The notes: generated by a model not told the origin, from the letters alone. A DNA stretch of 64,000 nucleotides from Paenibacillus glucanolyticus NBRC 15330 (GCF_004000885.1 NZ_BIMC01000004.1:186001-250000); one strand, 5' to 3'; numbered from the stretch's first letter, positions 27,188-35,872 are shown. Program-made: numbers and translations.

Positions 27188-27991
27188 TTGCAAAAGATCG
27201 AAGTATTATTGGCAGATGACAACCGTGAGTTTACAAACCTGCTTGGTGAATACATTTCGGATCAACAAGACATGTTGGTATCCGGAATCGCTTATAATGG
27301 CGAAGAAGTATTGAACATGATTGAGGAATCAGGAAAAGCACCAGATGTGCTAATCCTTGATATTATTATGCCTCATCTGGATGGACTTGGCGTACTTGAG
27401 CGTTTACGCGATATGAACCTGTCTCCACAGCCGAAAGTCATTATGCTCACGGCATTTGGTCAGGAGAATATTACTCAGCGTGCTGTGCAATTGGGTGCCT
27501 CTTATTATATTCTGAAGCCGTTTGATATGGAGGTTCTGGCTAGCCGCATTCGCCAGCTGGTTGGATCGCCAAGCAATATCTCGTCCAGCACGCCGTTTTC
27601 AAGCATGAAATCCAATGTGGTTCCTATGGGCAAGGGCAAGAATTTGGATGCGAATATCACATCGATTATTCACGAAATTGGCGTTCCTGCTCATATCAAA
27701 GGTTACCAATATTTGCGGGAAGCGATTACTATGGTATACAACAATATCGAAATTTTGGGTGCGATAACCAAAACGCTGTATCCGGCCATTGCCGAGAAGT
27801 TCAAAACAACGCCTTCCCGAGTGGAGCGTGCCATCCGTCACGCCATTGAAGTGGCCTGGACGCGCGGCAATATCGATTCCATCAGCCATCTGTTTGGTTA
27901 TACCATCAACATCAGCAAATCCAAACCAACAAATAGCGAATTCATCGCGATGGTCGCAGACAAGCTGAGAATCGAGCACAAGGTTTCTTGA
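27188..27991 (+). CDS. spo0A: sporulation master regulator Spo0A
   Basis: Response regulator at the end of the phosphorelay; when phosphorylated it binds 0A boxes and starts sporulation. The 267 residues equal the B. subtilis length. The receiver domain has the acidic pair A-D-D-N-R-E, the phosphoacceptor Asp58 in [18 protein letters not shown] and the lysine in I-L-K-P-F-D-M-E. A hinge spans about 125-150. The DNA-binding domain contains [14 protein letters not shown] and [15 protein letters not shown]. The start is TTG 27188, seven bases after AAAGGAGGA; the longer frame to 27119 runs through the promoter and is rejected. Confidence 0.98.
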   Translation: MQKIEVLLADDNREFTNLLGEYISDQQDMLVSGIAYNGEEVLNMIEESGKAPDVLILDIIMPHLDGLGVLERLRDMNLSPQPKVIMLTAFGQENITQRAVQLGASYYILKPFDMEVLASRIRQLVGSPSNISSSTPFSSMKSNVVPMGKGKNLDANITSIIHEIGVPAHIKGYQYLREAITMVYNNIEILGAITKTLYPAIAEKFKTTPSRVERAIRHAIEVAWTRGNIDSISHLFGYTINISKSKPTNSEFIAMVADKLRIEHKVS

Positions 27992-28011
27992 AAGGGTAAG
28001 GACTAACATTG

Positions 28012-28070
28012 AAATCACTCCTTTATTGGTTGCGAATGAGAAACCTGTGAAGGAGTGATTTTATTTTTTT
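28012..28070 (+). terminator. strong terminator after spo0A
   Basis: AAATCACTCCTT (28012-28023) and AAGGAGTGATTT (28050-28061) form a perfect 12-bp stem with an inner GGTT/AACC pairing. TATTTTTTT follows. Confidence 0.93.
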
Positions 28071-28156
28071 GTTAGTTTGTTTATTGAGTATACCCTTCAT
28101 TAAAAAGTTACAGTATACGATAAAAAGAGAAGGGAGATAAAATGTAGGAGGTCAAA

Positions 28157-28534
28157 ATGTACTGTAACAACTGTAAACAAGATCTACCTGTTGATGCACC
28201 GTTTTGTATTCATTGTGGGACAGCAACAAACGAAGAGGAAACAGACGTGAATAGTTCTATCGCTCTTAAATCCGTGGAAACAGGCAATCAGCGTAAGAAT
28301 ACGATTGGAAGTATCGTATTTTCGATCGGAATTATTGAGGTAATCTGTTCAGTGATTGTTTTCTTTATGATTGGTAAGCCAGAAATGTCATATGATGATT
28401 TTAATTATATGGTTGCTTTACCCTGGTTGATAATTGGTACCGTATCAGGTTTTTTCACAATAGCGTTTGCCGAAATTATCTTCCTGCTAAGTGAAATAAA
28501 AAATAAGATCTCCACAAAAGAAACCAGCCGTTGA
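28157..28534 (+). CDS. zinc-ribbon membrane protein, AT-rich
   Basis: A 125-residue protein starting with a zinc ribbon, M-Y-C-N-N-C-K then F-C-I-H-C-G-T (two C-x-x-C pairs). A polar linker rich in Glu, Ser and Thr follows (about 28-52), then two membrane helices (about 54-74 and 88-112) with a short loop between them. GTAGGAGGTC is a strong ribosome site. Base use is clearly more AT-rich than the flanking spo0A and ABC genes, and it has its own terminator, so recent acquisition is possible. Such proteins are common and mostly unassigned; no function is proposed. Confidence 0.8.
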   Translation: MYCNNCKQDLPVDAPFCIHCGTATNEEETDVNSSIALKSVETGNQRKNTIGSIVFSIGIIEVICSVIVFFMIGKPEMSYDDFNYMVALPWLIIGTVSGFFTIAFAEIIFLLSEIKNKISTKETSR

Positions 28535-28550
28535 TTCGGCTGGTTTCTTC
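28520..28550 (+). terminator. terminator overlapping the zinc-ribbon gene stop
   Basis: GAAACCAGCCG and CGGCTGGTTTC form a perfect 11-bp stem with the stop codon TGA (28532-28534) in the TTGATT loop. The following T-run (TTCTCG) is weak. Confidence 0.7.
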
Positions 28551-28592
28551 TCGCTATATGCTCCTCATTCTTAATGCTCGGGCCTATCCCCC

Positions 28593-29495
28593 TCACAGAT
28601 AATACATTTTGAACTCGATATCTTGTTCGTGGTTGCCGAATTTTTTGCCGAATATCGTGGCTCCTCCAACGTGCTCCGCGTCTGGCTTTACTTCAATTCG
28701 AAAGGTCCAACGGTCACAAGTGGTATCCAGATCGTTCACAGAGACAGGGGAGAGCGGGTCGCCATCAATGTATGTGCCATGGCTTGTAATCCGGATCGTT
28801 TTCAGTAGTCCATATTGGTTGATGTTGTGCGGCCACCATTCAGGTGTATATTTCCCTCGCGTATCTGCGAAATCCCCGGGGCTTGTCCACGTACCGAGTT
28901 CAATCCCATTTAATGAGAACGTAATATCCGAAGGCCAAACATCGTTGGAAAAAGGAAATTCCGACGACAGCTCCAAGCTGATCTCGAACTGCTGCAGCTT
29001 CTCGTCCTTCTGAAGAAAGTTAGCGATGTTGTACTGGATAAACCCTTCGGTAAACCATAGAATCTCTGCATCAACCCGCTTCGGATCCATAAAATACTTA
29101 GGCTCATCCACCCTTCCGATAAACTCCTTTTCAGTCGCAAGGCCGCAGGTAGGCTTCAGATCATAATCCGTGTAATGGCCGATAGGCACCGAAGCTTCAT
29201 AGGAAGCAAAAGAATGAAAAATTTTTTTGGGAAAATTGATTTCGATATGATCCACTTTCAGGATTGAAATTTTTTGCTGTCCGGATTTTCCGGGGATTTT
29301 CTCCGTGCGTATAATCCCCGCATCTTCCAGTTTTTTAATATGCTTTGTCACAATCGGACTGCTAATTTGAAGTTCTTGAGCCAAATCCTTGATATTCATT
29401 TTGTTTTTGGAGAGCAGCTGAATTATCTTGATTCGAACTTCGCTGGCCAACGCCTCATAAACCACAAGCGATGACTTGTCTATTTCCAATTGCAT
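28593..29495 (-). CDS. ArsR-type regulator with a large C-terminal domain, divergent from the sugar operon
   Basis: A 300-residue protein. Residues about 5-90 form a winged helix (E-A-L-A-S-E-V-R-I-K-I-I-Q-L-L-S then I-S-S-P-I-V-T-K-H-I-K-K-L-E-D-A-G-I-I). Residues about 100-300 are a beta-rich domain that is not the usual short ArsR form, with W-P-S-D-I-T-F-S-L-N-G-I-E-L-G-T-W and W-W-P-H-N-I-N-Q-Y-G. No cysteine metal cluster is visible, so it probably senses something other than metal. It likely regulates the divergent ABC transporter and GH43 genes. ATG 29495 follows GAAAGAAGTGG; the extra frame to 29540 has no ribosome site. A sugar-sensing role is inference from context. Confidence 0.8.
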   Translation of the reverse strand: MQLEIDKSSLVVYEALASEVRIKIIQLLSKNKMNIKDLAQELQISSPIVTKHIKKLEDAGIIRTEKIPGKSGQQKISILKVDHIEINFPKKIFHSFASYEASVPIGHYTDYDLKPTCGLATEKEFIGRVDEPKYFMDPKRVDAEILWFTEGFIQYNIANFLQKDEKLQQFEISLELSSEFPFSNDVWPSDITFSLNGIELGTWTSPGDFADTRGKYTPEWWPHNINQYGLLKTIRITSHGTYIDGDPLSPVSVNDLDTTCDRWTFRIEVKPDAEHVGGATIFGKKFGNHEQDIEFKMYYL

Positions 29496-29545
29496 ATGAC
29501 CACTTCTTTCAAAAAAGTTTTCATGAACCAAGATGAACAAAGATC

Positions 29546-29763
29546 ATTAACTAATAAGCATCATACCATAGGCAAGGTTAACCTGTATATAAATCACCTC
29601 TTTTATAGAAACAAAATTTCGAGTATATGATTAACATAATAGTTAATTAAATATAAAATTATTATATTAGATTTATATTTAAGTTATTGACACCGCTTTC
29701 AGAGCGAGTGTATACTGAACCAAAGTTAATCGTTTCCATTTCCCTGACAGGTGAATGATTAAC
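29546..29763. repeat. cluster of GTTAAT/ATTAAC half-sites, candidate operators
   Basis: ATTAAC (29546), GGTTAACC palindrome (29576-29583), GATTAAC (29629-29635), GTTAATT (29642-29648), GTTAATC (29725-29731) and GATTAAC (29757-29763). The last two are inverted arms flanking the transcript start region of the transporter. The first group lies over the regulator's own upstream region. All sit in the regulator/transporter intergenic region. Confidence 0.55.
29687..29716 (+). promoter_or_regulatory. SigA promoter of the sugar operon overlapped by a cre site
   Basis: TTGACA (29687-29692), an 18-base spacer and TATACT (29711-29716). TGACACCGCTTTCA (29688-29701) fits the CcpA cre consensus TGWNANCGNTNWCA at every defined position and covers the -35, which implies carbon catabolite repression. 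Confidence 0.8.
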
Positions 29764-29792
29764 CAAATGATTAGTAATAGGAGGAGAGTTTG

Positions 29793-31031
29793 TTGAAGAA
29801 AAAAATGGGGGTTTCACTGATACTTGTATGGTTAGCCGTAGCAGTTCTAGGGGGATGTGGAAACGGAGACAAAAACACCATCACCTTCTGGACGCCTTTG
29901 ACAGGTGATGACGGAGCTTACATGGATCAGCTCGTAAAGGACTATAATGCAACAAATCCCGAGTATAAAGTGAAACATGTGATTACTTCGGATATGTATA
30001 CCAAGATATCCACGGTTCTGAACTCCGGCAAGGGCGTACCGGATTTGTCCATTATTCATGCCGACCGGGTGCCGAGCTTTGTGAAGCAAGGCGTACTTGA
30101 ACCCATGACAACGGTTATGCAAGCGCAACCAGAACTGAAAGAAGACAATTATTTGCCACAAGCCTGGGCAACCGGAAATGTGGAGGGTACCCAATATACT
30201 GTGCCTCTCGATATTCATAGCAATGCGATGTATTACAACAAGAACCTGCTCAAAAAATACAATGTCGAAAGTTTTCTCGATGACGATGTCGTTACCATTG
30301 ATGAAATATTATCCCTGCAAGGAAAGTTAGATGAAGGCGACTATGTGGTCAACGATGCATTGTTAGGCTGGGTTGTGTTGGCTCAGATTCAGAATCTGGG
30401 CGGCGGTATCGAGCAAGACGGCAAGCCGGCCGTAAACACAGAAGCCATGAAGCAGGCCCTGACCGAGATTAAGAAGATATCGGATGCGGGGTTAATGACT
30501 CCGTTCGGCGAAGACGGATACTTGATGTTCCAAGCTGGAAACGTTTTATTTTCTACAGACGGCACATGGAGTTCGACGGCACATGCCAGCGTGGAAGGAT
30601 TGGATTTTGGCGTAACCAACATCTATTCGACCAGTGCAGATACATTCACGAACCGTGCCTCCTCACACTTATTCTCCATGCTGAAGAACGAGAAGAGAAC
30701 GGATGAAAAAGAACAAGCCATCGGCCAGTTCCTCGAATTCATACGGGAACACTCCATAGAGTGGGCAAAGGCGGGACAGATCGTGGCCAGTAAACAAGTC
30801 ATTGAGAGCCCTGATTACGACAGCTACATCCAGTCGTTCTTCACTTCTAACGATAAGGAGATCGAATCGTTGTACATCTACACCTATGAATACTATCCGT
30901 ATGTGGCAGAAGCCGTAGATACCTATGCAGGGGATATCGTAAGAGGAAATGTCGATATCGACGAAACTTTGGTGACAATGCAAAAGTTTGTAGAGGATAA
31001 AATAGCCGAGGGCAATAGCGGCGCGAAATAA
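29793..31031 (+). CDS. extracellular sugar-binding lipoprotein of an ABC transporter
   Basis: A 412-residue solute-binding protein (family 1 type). The signal peptide has a lipobox ending A-V-L-G-G-C, so the mature protein is a lipoprotein on the outer face of the membrane. The mature start N-T-I-T-F-W-T-P-L-T-G-D-D-G and the later F-Q-A-G-N-V-L-F-S-T-D-G-T-W are typical of oligosaccharide binders. TTG 29793 is six bases after GGAGGAG; TTG 29790 is too close. First gene of the transporter operon. The substrate, perhaps an arabino-oligosaccharide, is inferred from the GH43 gene downstream. Confidence 0.9.
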   Translation: MKKKMGVSLILVWLAVAVLGGCGNGDKNTITFWTPLTGDDGAYMDQLVKDYNATNPEYKVKHVITSDMYTKISTVLNSGKGVPDLSIIHADRVPSFVKQGVLEPMTTVMQAQPELKEDNYLPQAWATGNVEGTQYTVPLDIHSNAMYYNKNLLKKYNVESFLDDDVVTIDEILSLQGKLDEGDYVVNDALLGWVVLAQIQNLGGGIEQDGKPAVNTEAMKQALTEIKKISDAGLMTPFGEDGYLMFQAGNVLFSTDGTWSSTAHASVEGLDFGVTNIYSTSADTFTNRASSHLFSMLKNEKRTDEKEQAIGQFLEFIREHSIEWAKAGQIVASKQVIESPDYDSYIQSFFTSNDKEIESLYIYTYEYYPYVAEAVDTYAGDIVRGNVDIDETLVTMQKFVEDKIAEGNSGAK

Positions 31032-31123
31032 CAGGCAGGGAATCTGAACCGAACCGATTGAAAAAAAGAAACGTGTCGTTGGATCCAAGACACATTTCTT
31101 CTCCAAAGGAGACATGAAAGGGT

Positions 31124-31999
31124 ATGAATAAGAAGTCGTTGACGCCTTTTTTCTTTGTAGGTCCCCATCTGATTTTATTTATCGTATTTATCCTGCTGCC
31201 GACCATTTACGGGATATATGCATCGTTTACGCAATGGAATTTGATCAATGATCCCGTGTGGGTTGGGCTTGCCAACTATAAAACAATTCTGTTCAACACG
31301 GAGTCCACGTTCTATAGCCAGTTTATGAATGGTCTGAAAAACACGCTGATTTTCGTTGTGCTGAGCGTGCCTGTATTAATTATCATCCCTTTAATGATTG
31401 CTGTTTCACTTGAGCATAAAAAAGTGAAAATGAAAAATGTCATCCAGTCCATTCTCTATATACCCGGACTCATCTCGATTTCCGCGGCGGCACTTATTTG
31501 GTCATTAATATTTAATAAGCAGCTTGGAATCACCAATAATATCTTCGGTTCGGAAACCGTCTGGGCGGCAAATCAACCCTACGCTTGGCTCATTATCATT
31601 GTCATTACGATATGGGGCGGCGTGGGTGGAAACATGATTATCTACCGCGCCTCCATAAGCGGCGTATCCAAGGATTTGTACGAATCAGCAGAAATGGACG
31701 GAGCAGGACCGGTCCGCAGGTTTTCGAGCATTACGCTGCCGTCGATTCGTTTTCCGCTGATCTATACCTTTGTTATGACAACGGCCGGAGCCTTCAACGT
31801 ATTCGGTCAACCGCTCATGATGACGGACGGGGGACCAAGGCAGAGCACAACGGTATTGATGATGTACATTCGGCAGCTGGCTTTCGGTCATGGAGAATCG
31901 ATTGCTGGTATGGCTTCCGCAATGGCAGTGCTGCTGGGATTAGTCATACTTGTGATCTCAGCTCTTCAATACTATGTCATGAACCGAAACGCTTCATAG
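31124..31999 (+). CDS. sugar ABC transporter permease, MalF/UgpA type
   Basis: A 291-residue permease with six membrane helices. It carries the EAA loop facing the ATPase: Y-E-S-A-E-M-D-G-A-G-P-V-R-R-F-S-S-I-T-L-P. AAAGGAGAC precedes the ATG by about 12 bases. Pairs with the next permease gene to form the membrane channel. No ATP-binding subunit is encoded in this cluster; in Bacillus such importers use the shared ATPase MsmX, so a distant partner is expected. Confidence 0.93.
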   Translation: MNKKSLTPFFFVGPHLILFIVFILLPTIYGIYASFTQWNLINDPVWVGLANYKTILFNTESTFYSQFMNGLKNTLIFVVLSVPVLIIIPLMIAVSLEHKKVKMKNVIQSILYIPGLISISAAALIWSLIFNKQLGITNNIFGSETVWAANQPYAWLIIIVITIWGGVGGNMIIYRASISGVSKDLYESAEMDGAGPVRRFSSITLPSIRFPLIYTFVMTTAGAFNVFGQPLMMTDGGPRQSTTVLMMYIRQLAFGHGESIAGMASAMAVLLGLVILVISALQYYVMNRNAS

Positions 32000-32053
32000 A
32001 TGGCGAGTCATGCTTGCAAGCAACGGAAACGATAAAGGTAGGTGTACTGTGCA

Positions 32054-32968
32054 ATGTCGAACCCGGTATTAAATGAAACCGATATGAAGAATCCAAGGCT
32101 TGGTCCATCCGGTCCGAAGAAGGCTGCATCTCATATAAGCATCTCAAAATATATAGCTTACACATTTCTGATTGTGCTGTGTATCATATGGGCAATTCCC
32201 GTCATTTTTGGTATTACCACGTCTTTTCGCTCGCAAGCTGAAGTGGTGTCCAGCGGTTTCAGATTGCTGCCCGTCAACTGGATTTTCGATAATTATGTTA
32301 CCATTCTGCAGAACACGTCGACGGCCCCTATTTTACGCTGGCTGATGAACTCGGTGTTCATTGCAACCCTGCATACACTGCTGGTGATTGTGGTCATTTC
32401 ACTTACTGGTTATGGATATTCACGCATGAAGTTTAAAGGCAGAGATGCATTGTTCTTTACTTTGCTGGGTATCTCCTTTTTTCCTGGCGTGGTTAATCTC
32501 ATCCCGTCTTACAAAATCATCGATGCGCTGGGCTGGGTGAACACGTCATGGGCGATGATTATTCCGGGGTTGGCGGGCATGGGTAACATTTTTCTGGTTC
32601 GGCAATTTATGATGGGCGTTCCCAAGGATCTGGATGAATCGGCTCGTGTTGATGGTGCGGGAGATTTTAAAATCTATTACTCTATCATCTTGCCGCTTAT
32701 GAAGCCGGTATTGATTGTGTGCGGGTTGTTTTCCTTCACAGGGTCCTGGAATGATTTTCTCTGGCCTGTCATCGTATATACGGATGTGGAGAAAATGCCG
32801 GTCACCGCAGGTCTATTGCTGCTGCAGGACATATACGGCAATTATCGCATGATCGGCCAATTAATGGGCTCTGCCATTCTAGCGATCATTCCGACGCTGC
32901 TGTTGTTCCTGTTTGCCCAGAAATACTTTGTGCAGTCTATTAACTTAAACGCCGGTATCAAGGGTTAG
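32054..32968 (+). CDS. sugar ABC transporter permease, MalG/UgpE type
   Basis: A 304-residue permease with a long hydrophilic N-terminus (about 35 residues) and six helices. The EAA loop reads L-D-E-S-A-R-V-D-G-A-G-D-F-K-I-Y-Y-S-I-I-L-P. The frame opens at 32042, but AAAGGTAGGTG precedes ATG 32054 by eight bases. Forms the permease pair with the preceding gene. Confidence 0.93.
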   Translation: MSNPVLNETDMKNPRLGPSGPKKAASHISISKYIAYTFLIVLCIIWAIPVIFGITTSFRSQAEVVSSGFRLLPVNWIFDNYVTILQNTSTAPILRWLMNSVFIATLHTLLVIVVISLTGYGYSRMKFKGRDALFFTLLGISFFPGVVNLIPSYKIIDALGWVNTSWAMIIPGLAGMGNIFLVRQFMMGVPKDLDESARVDGAGDFKIYYSIILPLMKPVLIVCGLFSFTGSWNDFLWPVIVYTDVEKMPVTAGLLLLQDIYGNYRMIGQLMGSAILAIIPTLLLFLFAQKYFVQSINLNAGIKG

Positions 32969-33009
32969 ATAGAATACAAATAAAATAATAAGGTATAGGA
33001 GTCGTCACC

Positions 33010-33984
33010 ATGTCTGAATTATATATAAAAAATCCCCTGATCGAGCAGCGGGCAGATCCATGGATCTATAAACATGTCGATGGTTATTATTATTTTACCG
33101 GTTCCGTCCCGGAATACGACCGCATTGTGCTACGGCGCTCGACAACGATACAAGGGCTCGTGGATTCACAAGAGGCGACGATCTGGCGCAAGCATGAATC
33201 AGGCCTGATGAGTGCCAACATATGGGCTCCTGAGCTGCATTACATCGACGGCAAATGGTATGTCTATTATGCAGCTGCCCATACTTCAGAAACAAGGGAC
33301 GGGTTGTTTGATCATCGTATGTTTGTGCTGGAGAACGAGGCGGCAAACCCGCTGGATGGGGAATGGGTGGAGAAAGGCCAAGTGATTACCCGGTGGGAGT
33401 CGTTTGCCTTGGATGCAACAACGTTTGAGCATAGAGGAAACCGGTATTATGTGTGGGCTCAGAAGGATCCTGCTATTCCAGGCAACTCCAATCTGTACAT
33501 TTCATTGATGGAAAACGCATGGACGCTGACAGGCGAGCAGGTCTGTATATCGATTCCCGAGTACGAATGGGAGAAGATCGGATATCTCGTAAACGAGGGG
33601 GCCGCTGTGCTTAAGCGCAACGGACGTATTTACATAACCTACTCGGCAAGCGCCACCGACCATAACTATGCGATGGGACTGCTGACGGCAGATGAGGACA
33701 GTGACCTGTTAAATCCTGACTCGTGGATGAAATCACCATCGCCTGTATTTGCTACATCGGAAGCTAACGGCCAATATGGGCCAGGGCATAACAGCTTCAC
33801 CGTTTCCGAGGATGGCTCGCAGGACATCCTGGTCTACCATGCGAGAAGTTATAAGGAGATTGTGGGAGACCCCTTATACGATCCGAATCGACATACGCGG
33901 GTGCAGATTTTCCAGTGGACAGAGGATGGAATGCCGGATTTCGGGGTACCGAGAGCGGATAGTGATCTGGCATCCAGGTCATAA
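33010..33984 (+). CDS. intracellular GH43 family glycosidase (probable alpha-L-arabinofuranosidase or beta-xylosidase)
   Basis: A 324-residue five-bladed propeller enzyme with no signal peptide, so it acts on imported oligosaccharides in the cytoplasm. The GH43 triad is visible: Asp16 in A-D-P-W-I-Y (base), Asp135 in A-L-D-A-T-T-F (pKa modulator) and Glu196 in N-E-G-A-A-V-L (acid). A-N-I-W-A-P-E-L-H and G-P-G-H-N-S-F are also family motifs. The all-in-one import and cleavage arrangement suggests use of arabino- or xylo-oligosaccharides. Which pentose it releases cannot be read from sequence alone. Ribosome site ATAGGAG. Confidence 0.88.
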   Translation: MSELYIKNPLIEQRADPWIYKHVDGYYYFTGSVPEYDRIVLRRSTTIQGLVDSQEATIWRKHESGLMSANIWAPELHYIDGKWYVYYAAAHTSETRDGLFDHRMFVLENEAANPLDGEWVEKGQVITRWESFALDATTFEHRGNRYYVWAQKDPAIPGNSNLYISLMENAWTLTGEQVCISIPEYEWEKIGYLVNEGAAVLKRNGRIYITYSASATDHNYAMGLLTADEDSDLLNPDSWMKSPSPVFATSEANGQYGPGHNSFTVSEDGSQDILVYHARSYKEIVGDPLYDPNRHTRVQIFQWTEDGMPDFGVPRADSDLASRS

Positions 33985-33987
33985 CCT

Positions 33988-34027
33988 CTGCTCCTAAACC
34001 TGATTCTAATTCGTATAACAGGAGCAG
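33988..34027 (+). repeat. hairpin after the GH43 gene
   Basis: CTGCTCCT (33988-33995) and AGGAGCAG (34020-34027) are perfect inverted arms around a 24-base loop, with no T-run. It precedes the real terminator and may protect the 3' end of the mRNA. Confidence 0.45.
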
Positions 34028-34049
34028 CAGCTCCGTATATGCAGCAGCC

Positions 34050-34084
34050 AACCGACTGAGCGCCAGCTTGGTCGGTTTTTGCTT
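34050..34084 (+). terminator. terminator of the sugar operon
   Basis: AACCGAC (34050-34056) and GTCGGTT (34071-34077) pair, followed by TTTGCTTTTT. Confidence 0.75.
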
Positions 34085-34134
34085 TTTGGGAAGATGGTTA
34101 CAAAGATAAAATAGGAGAAAAGAAGGAGTCTGCG

Positions 34135-34179
34135 ATGCGGATGGAGAAAAAGGGACAGACAACGATAACTATTGGTTAA
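34135..34179 (+). CDS. possible 14-codon leader peptide before the epimerase gene
   Basis: GAAGGAGTCTGCG precedes ATG 34135. The frame encodes M-R-M-E-K-K-G-Q-T-T-I-T-I-G and stops at 34177-34179, 60 bases before the epimerase gene. It has no hairpin that would make an attenuator and may not be translated. Confidence 0.25.
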   Translation: MRMEKKGQTTITIG

Positions 34180-34239
34180 GAAAGAATACACCGAATTTTA
34201 AACGCGATAACTTTATTTCCTGGTAAGGAGGAATTATAA

Positions 34240-35127
34240 ATGGCAAAGATTCTAGTATTGGGCGGCACTCGTTTTTTTGGCAGAAGGCTTGTTAACCGGC
34301 TGCTGGCTAACGGAGATGCCGTTACGATTTTGACGAGGGGACAACACCAGGATTCTTTTGGAGGTGCTGTACAGAGAGTTGCCGTGGATCGCAAAGATCC
34401 GGAAAGCCTGAAGCAAGCGGTGGGGAATCAGGACTTTGACATCGTGTACGATAATATATGTTATACTCCAGAAGAAGCGGGACAAGCAGCCGATATTTTT
34501 ACGGGACGGGTTGGACAATATGTGCTGACCTCCACGCTATCGGTATATGATTTTGCAGATCACCCTGTGCGGGAAGAGGACTTCGATCCTTACAGATATC
34601 CTGTCATGATGAATGCAAGCCAGGATTACAGCTACAAGGAAGGCAAGCGTCAGGCTGAGGCCGTGTTGTTTAGCCGACATAACCTGAATGTCACCGCCGT
34701 TCGATTACCGATTGTCCTGGGACCGGATGATTATACAAGAAGACTGCTCTTCCATATTGAGCATGCTGCCAGCGGAGAAGCTATTGGGTTGCCCGATCCG
34801 GATGCGGAAATATCGTTTGTGCATGCTGAGGAGGCGGCCGAGTTTTTGGAGTGGGCAGGTCAGGTTCAGTTTGAAGGACCGGTTAATGCTTGTTCCGTCG
34901 GTACAATATCAGTCAGAGAAATCATGGGCTTGATTCAGCAGGAAATTGGAAGATCGGCACCGCTTCAGACATCGGCGGCACCTGAGCATATGTCTCCTTT
35001 CGGCATTCCGGGGGATTGGACGATGGATCATGCCAAAGCGGCTGCTGCCGGCTTTTCGTTTTGGGAGTTGAAGGAATGGATGCCAAAATTGATTGCTGAA
35101 TTGTCTGCTGATCTGAAGGTTCGATAG
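34240..35127 (+). CDS. NAD(P)-dependent epimerase/dehydratase (extended SDR)
   Basis: A 295-residue Rossmann protein. It starts K-I-L-V-L-G-G-T-R-F-F-G-R-R-L (dinucleotide-binding G-G-T-x-x-F-G), has S-T-L-S-V-Y in place of the usual Ser region, and the catalytic Tyr-Lys pair in D-Y-S-Y-K-E-G-K. Close to the proteins often annotated as NAD-dependent epimerases related to mRNA-binding CSP41-type SDRs. Substrate unknown. TAAGGAGGAATTATAA is a strong ribosome site. It lies between the sugar operon and the small gene at 35196, within the same accessory block. Confidence 0.85.
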   Translation: MAKILVLGGTRFFGRRLVNRLLANGDAVTILTRGQHQDSFGGAVQRVAVDRKDPESLKQAVGNQDFDIVYDNICYTPEEAGQAADIFTGRVGQYVLTSTLSVYDFADHPVREEDFDPYRYPVMMNASQDYSYKEGKRQAEAVLFSRHNLNVTAVRLPIVLGPDDYTRRLLFHIEHAASGEAIGLPDPDAEISFVHAEEAAEFLEWAGQVQFEGPVNACSVGTISVREIMGLIQQEIGRSAPLQTSAAPEHMSPFGIPGDWTMDHAKAAAAGFSFWELKEWMPKLIAELSADLKVR

Positions 35128-35195
35128 TTCGTTAATAGGAACGGATAGATCGTTCAAGTATGAGTAGAGTGAAATGCTCTGAGAGGGAGACAAGC

Positions 35196-35408
35196 ATGAG
35201 TGACAAGATGGAAACCTGGAAGGCACGTATGCAAGAGGTGGAGTCGCAGGGAGGCTTATCTCTGGAAGCAGCAACGTTAATTCATGCCATGTATGAAGAA
35301 CTTGAAGTTATAACGAAGCAAAACATGAATCTCCGCAAAACCGTTTTGAAGGCCACTTCCAAACAGACAAGAATGTCGAGCAAACTGAAGGATGCTTTGA
35401 TGGAATAG
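35196..35408 (+). CDS. small hypothetical protein, 70 residues
   Basis: The protein (M-S-D-K-M-E-T-W-K-A-R-M-Q-E-V-E onward) is helical and charged, with a probable coiled coil (about 25-65, Y-E-E-L-E-V-I-T-K-Q-N-M-N-L-R-K) and no membrane segment. GAGAGGGAG precedes ATG 35196 by about nine bases; the frame from 35160 is rejected. It ends just before a very strong terminator. Not recognised. Confidence 0.6.
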   Translation: MSDKMETWKARMQEVESQGGLSLEAATLIHAMYEELEVITKQNMNLRKTVLKATSKQTRMSSKLKDALME

Positions 35409-35427
35409 CTGGTTCAAACAATCAAAA

Positions 35428-35463
35428 AAACAAACACCGGAGATGGCTCTCCGGTGTTTGTTT
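35428..35463. terminator. bidirectional terminator with a 16-bp perfect stem
   Basis: AAACAAACACCGGAGA and TCTCCGGTGTTTGTTT pair perfectly around TGGC, with an A-run before and T's after. It separates two convergent genes. Confidence 0.93.
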
Positions 35464-35475
35464 CATATCGCTTGA

Positions 35476-35781
35476 TTAACTTTTGGATGGCGTTCCTGAT
35501 TTTGACGCCGGACGCTTCTTTTTGAATCTCGGGCCGACGTAATTCCGTTTGCGATCCCGGAACAGGATCCACCCGCCCAAGAAACTGATGCCGATGACAA
35601 ACAGCGCAAGTCCGCCTAAAAACGGCAGCCAGCCGAAAGCGGGATTCGCCACGCTATCATCCCCATGAACGGAAATATATAGAAAAACCGCATCCTTCAT
35701 CATTAAGAAACCCTTCATTGCCATGAAGCCCGGGATGACCAAAATCAAGATGGCAATAAAGCGGGAAATTAACATTTTCAT
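35476..35781 (-). CDS. yqzF: DUF2627 small membrane protein (YqzF)
   Basis: A 101-residue protein with two membrane helices (about 5-27 and 49-70). The family start is M-K-M-L-I-S-R-F-I-A-I-L-I-L-V-I-P-G, with G-G-W-I-L-F-R-D-R-K-R-N at the second helix end. The basic tail (about 75-101) is longer than in the B. subtilis protein. In B. subtilis yqzF lies just upstream of the branched-chain (bkd) genes, as here. Function unknown. Confidence 0.8.
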   Translation of the reverse strand: MKMLISRFIAILILVIPGFMAMKGFLMMKDAVFLYISVHGDDSVANPAFGWLPFLGGLALFVIGISFLGGWILFRDRKRNYVGPRFKKKRPASKSGTPSKS

Positions 35782-35872
35782 AGGAGATTCCTTCCTGCGA
35801 CTGATGTAAGTAACTAACGTTTATCATACCTTTTTCATATGATGATGTCTATTTCGATTATCGATTCGGATT

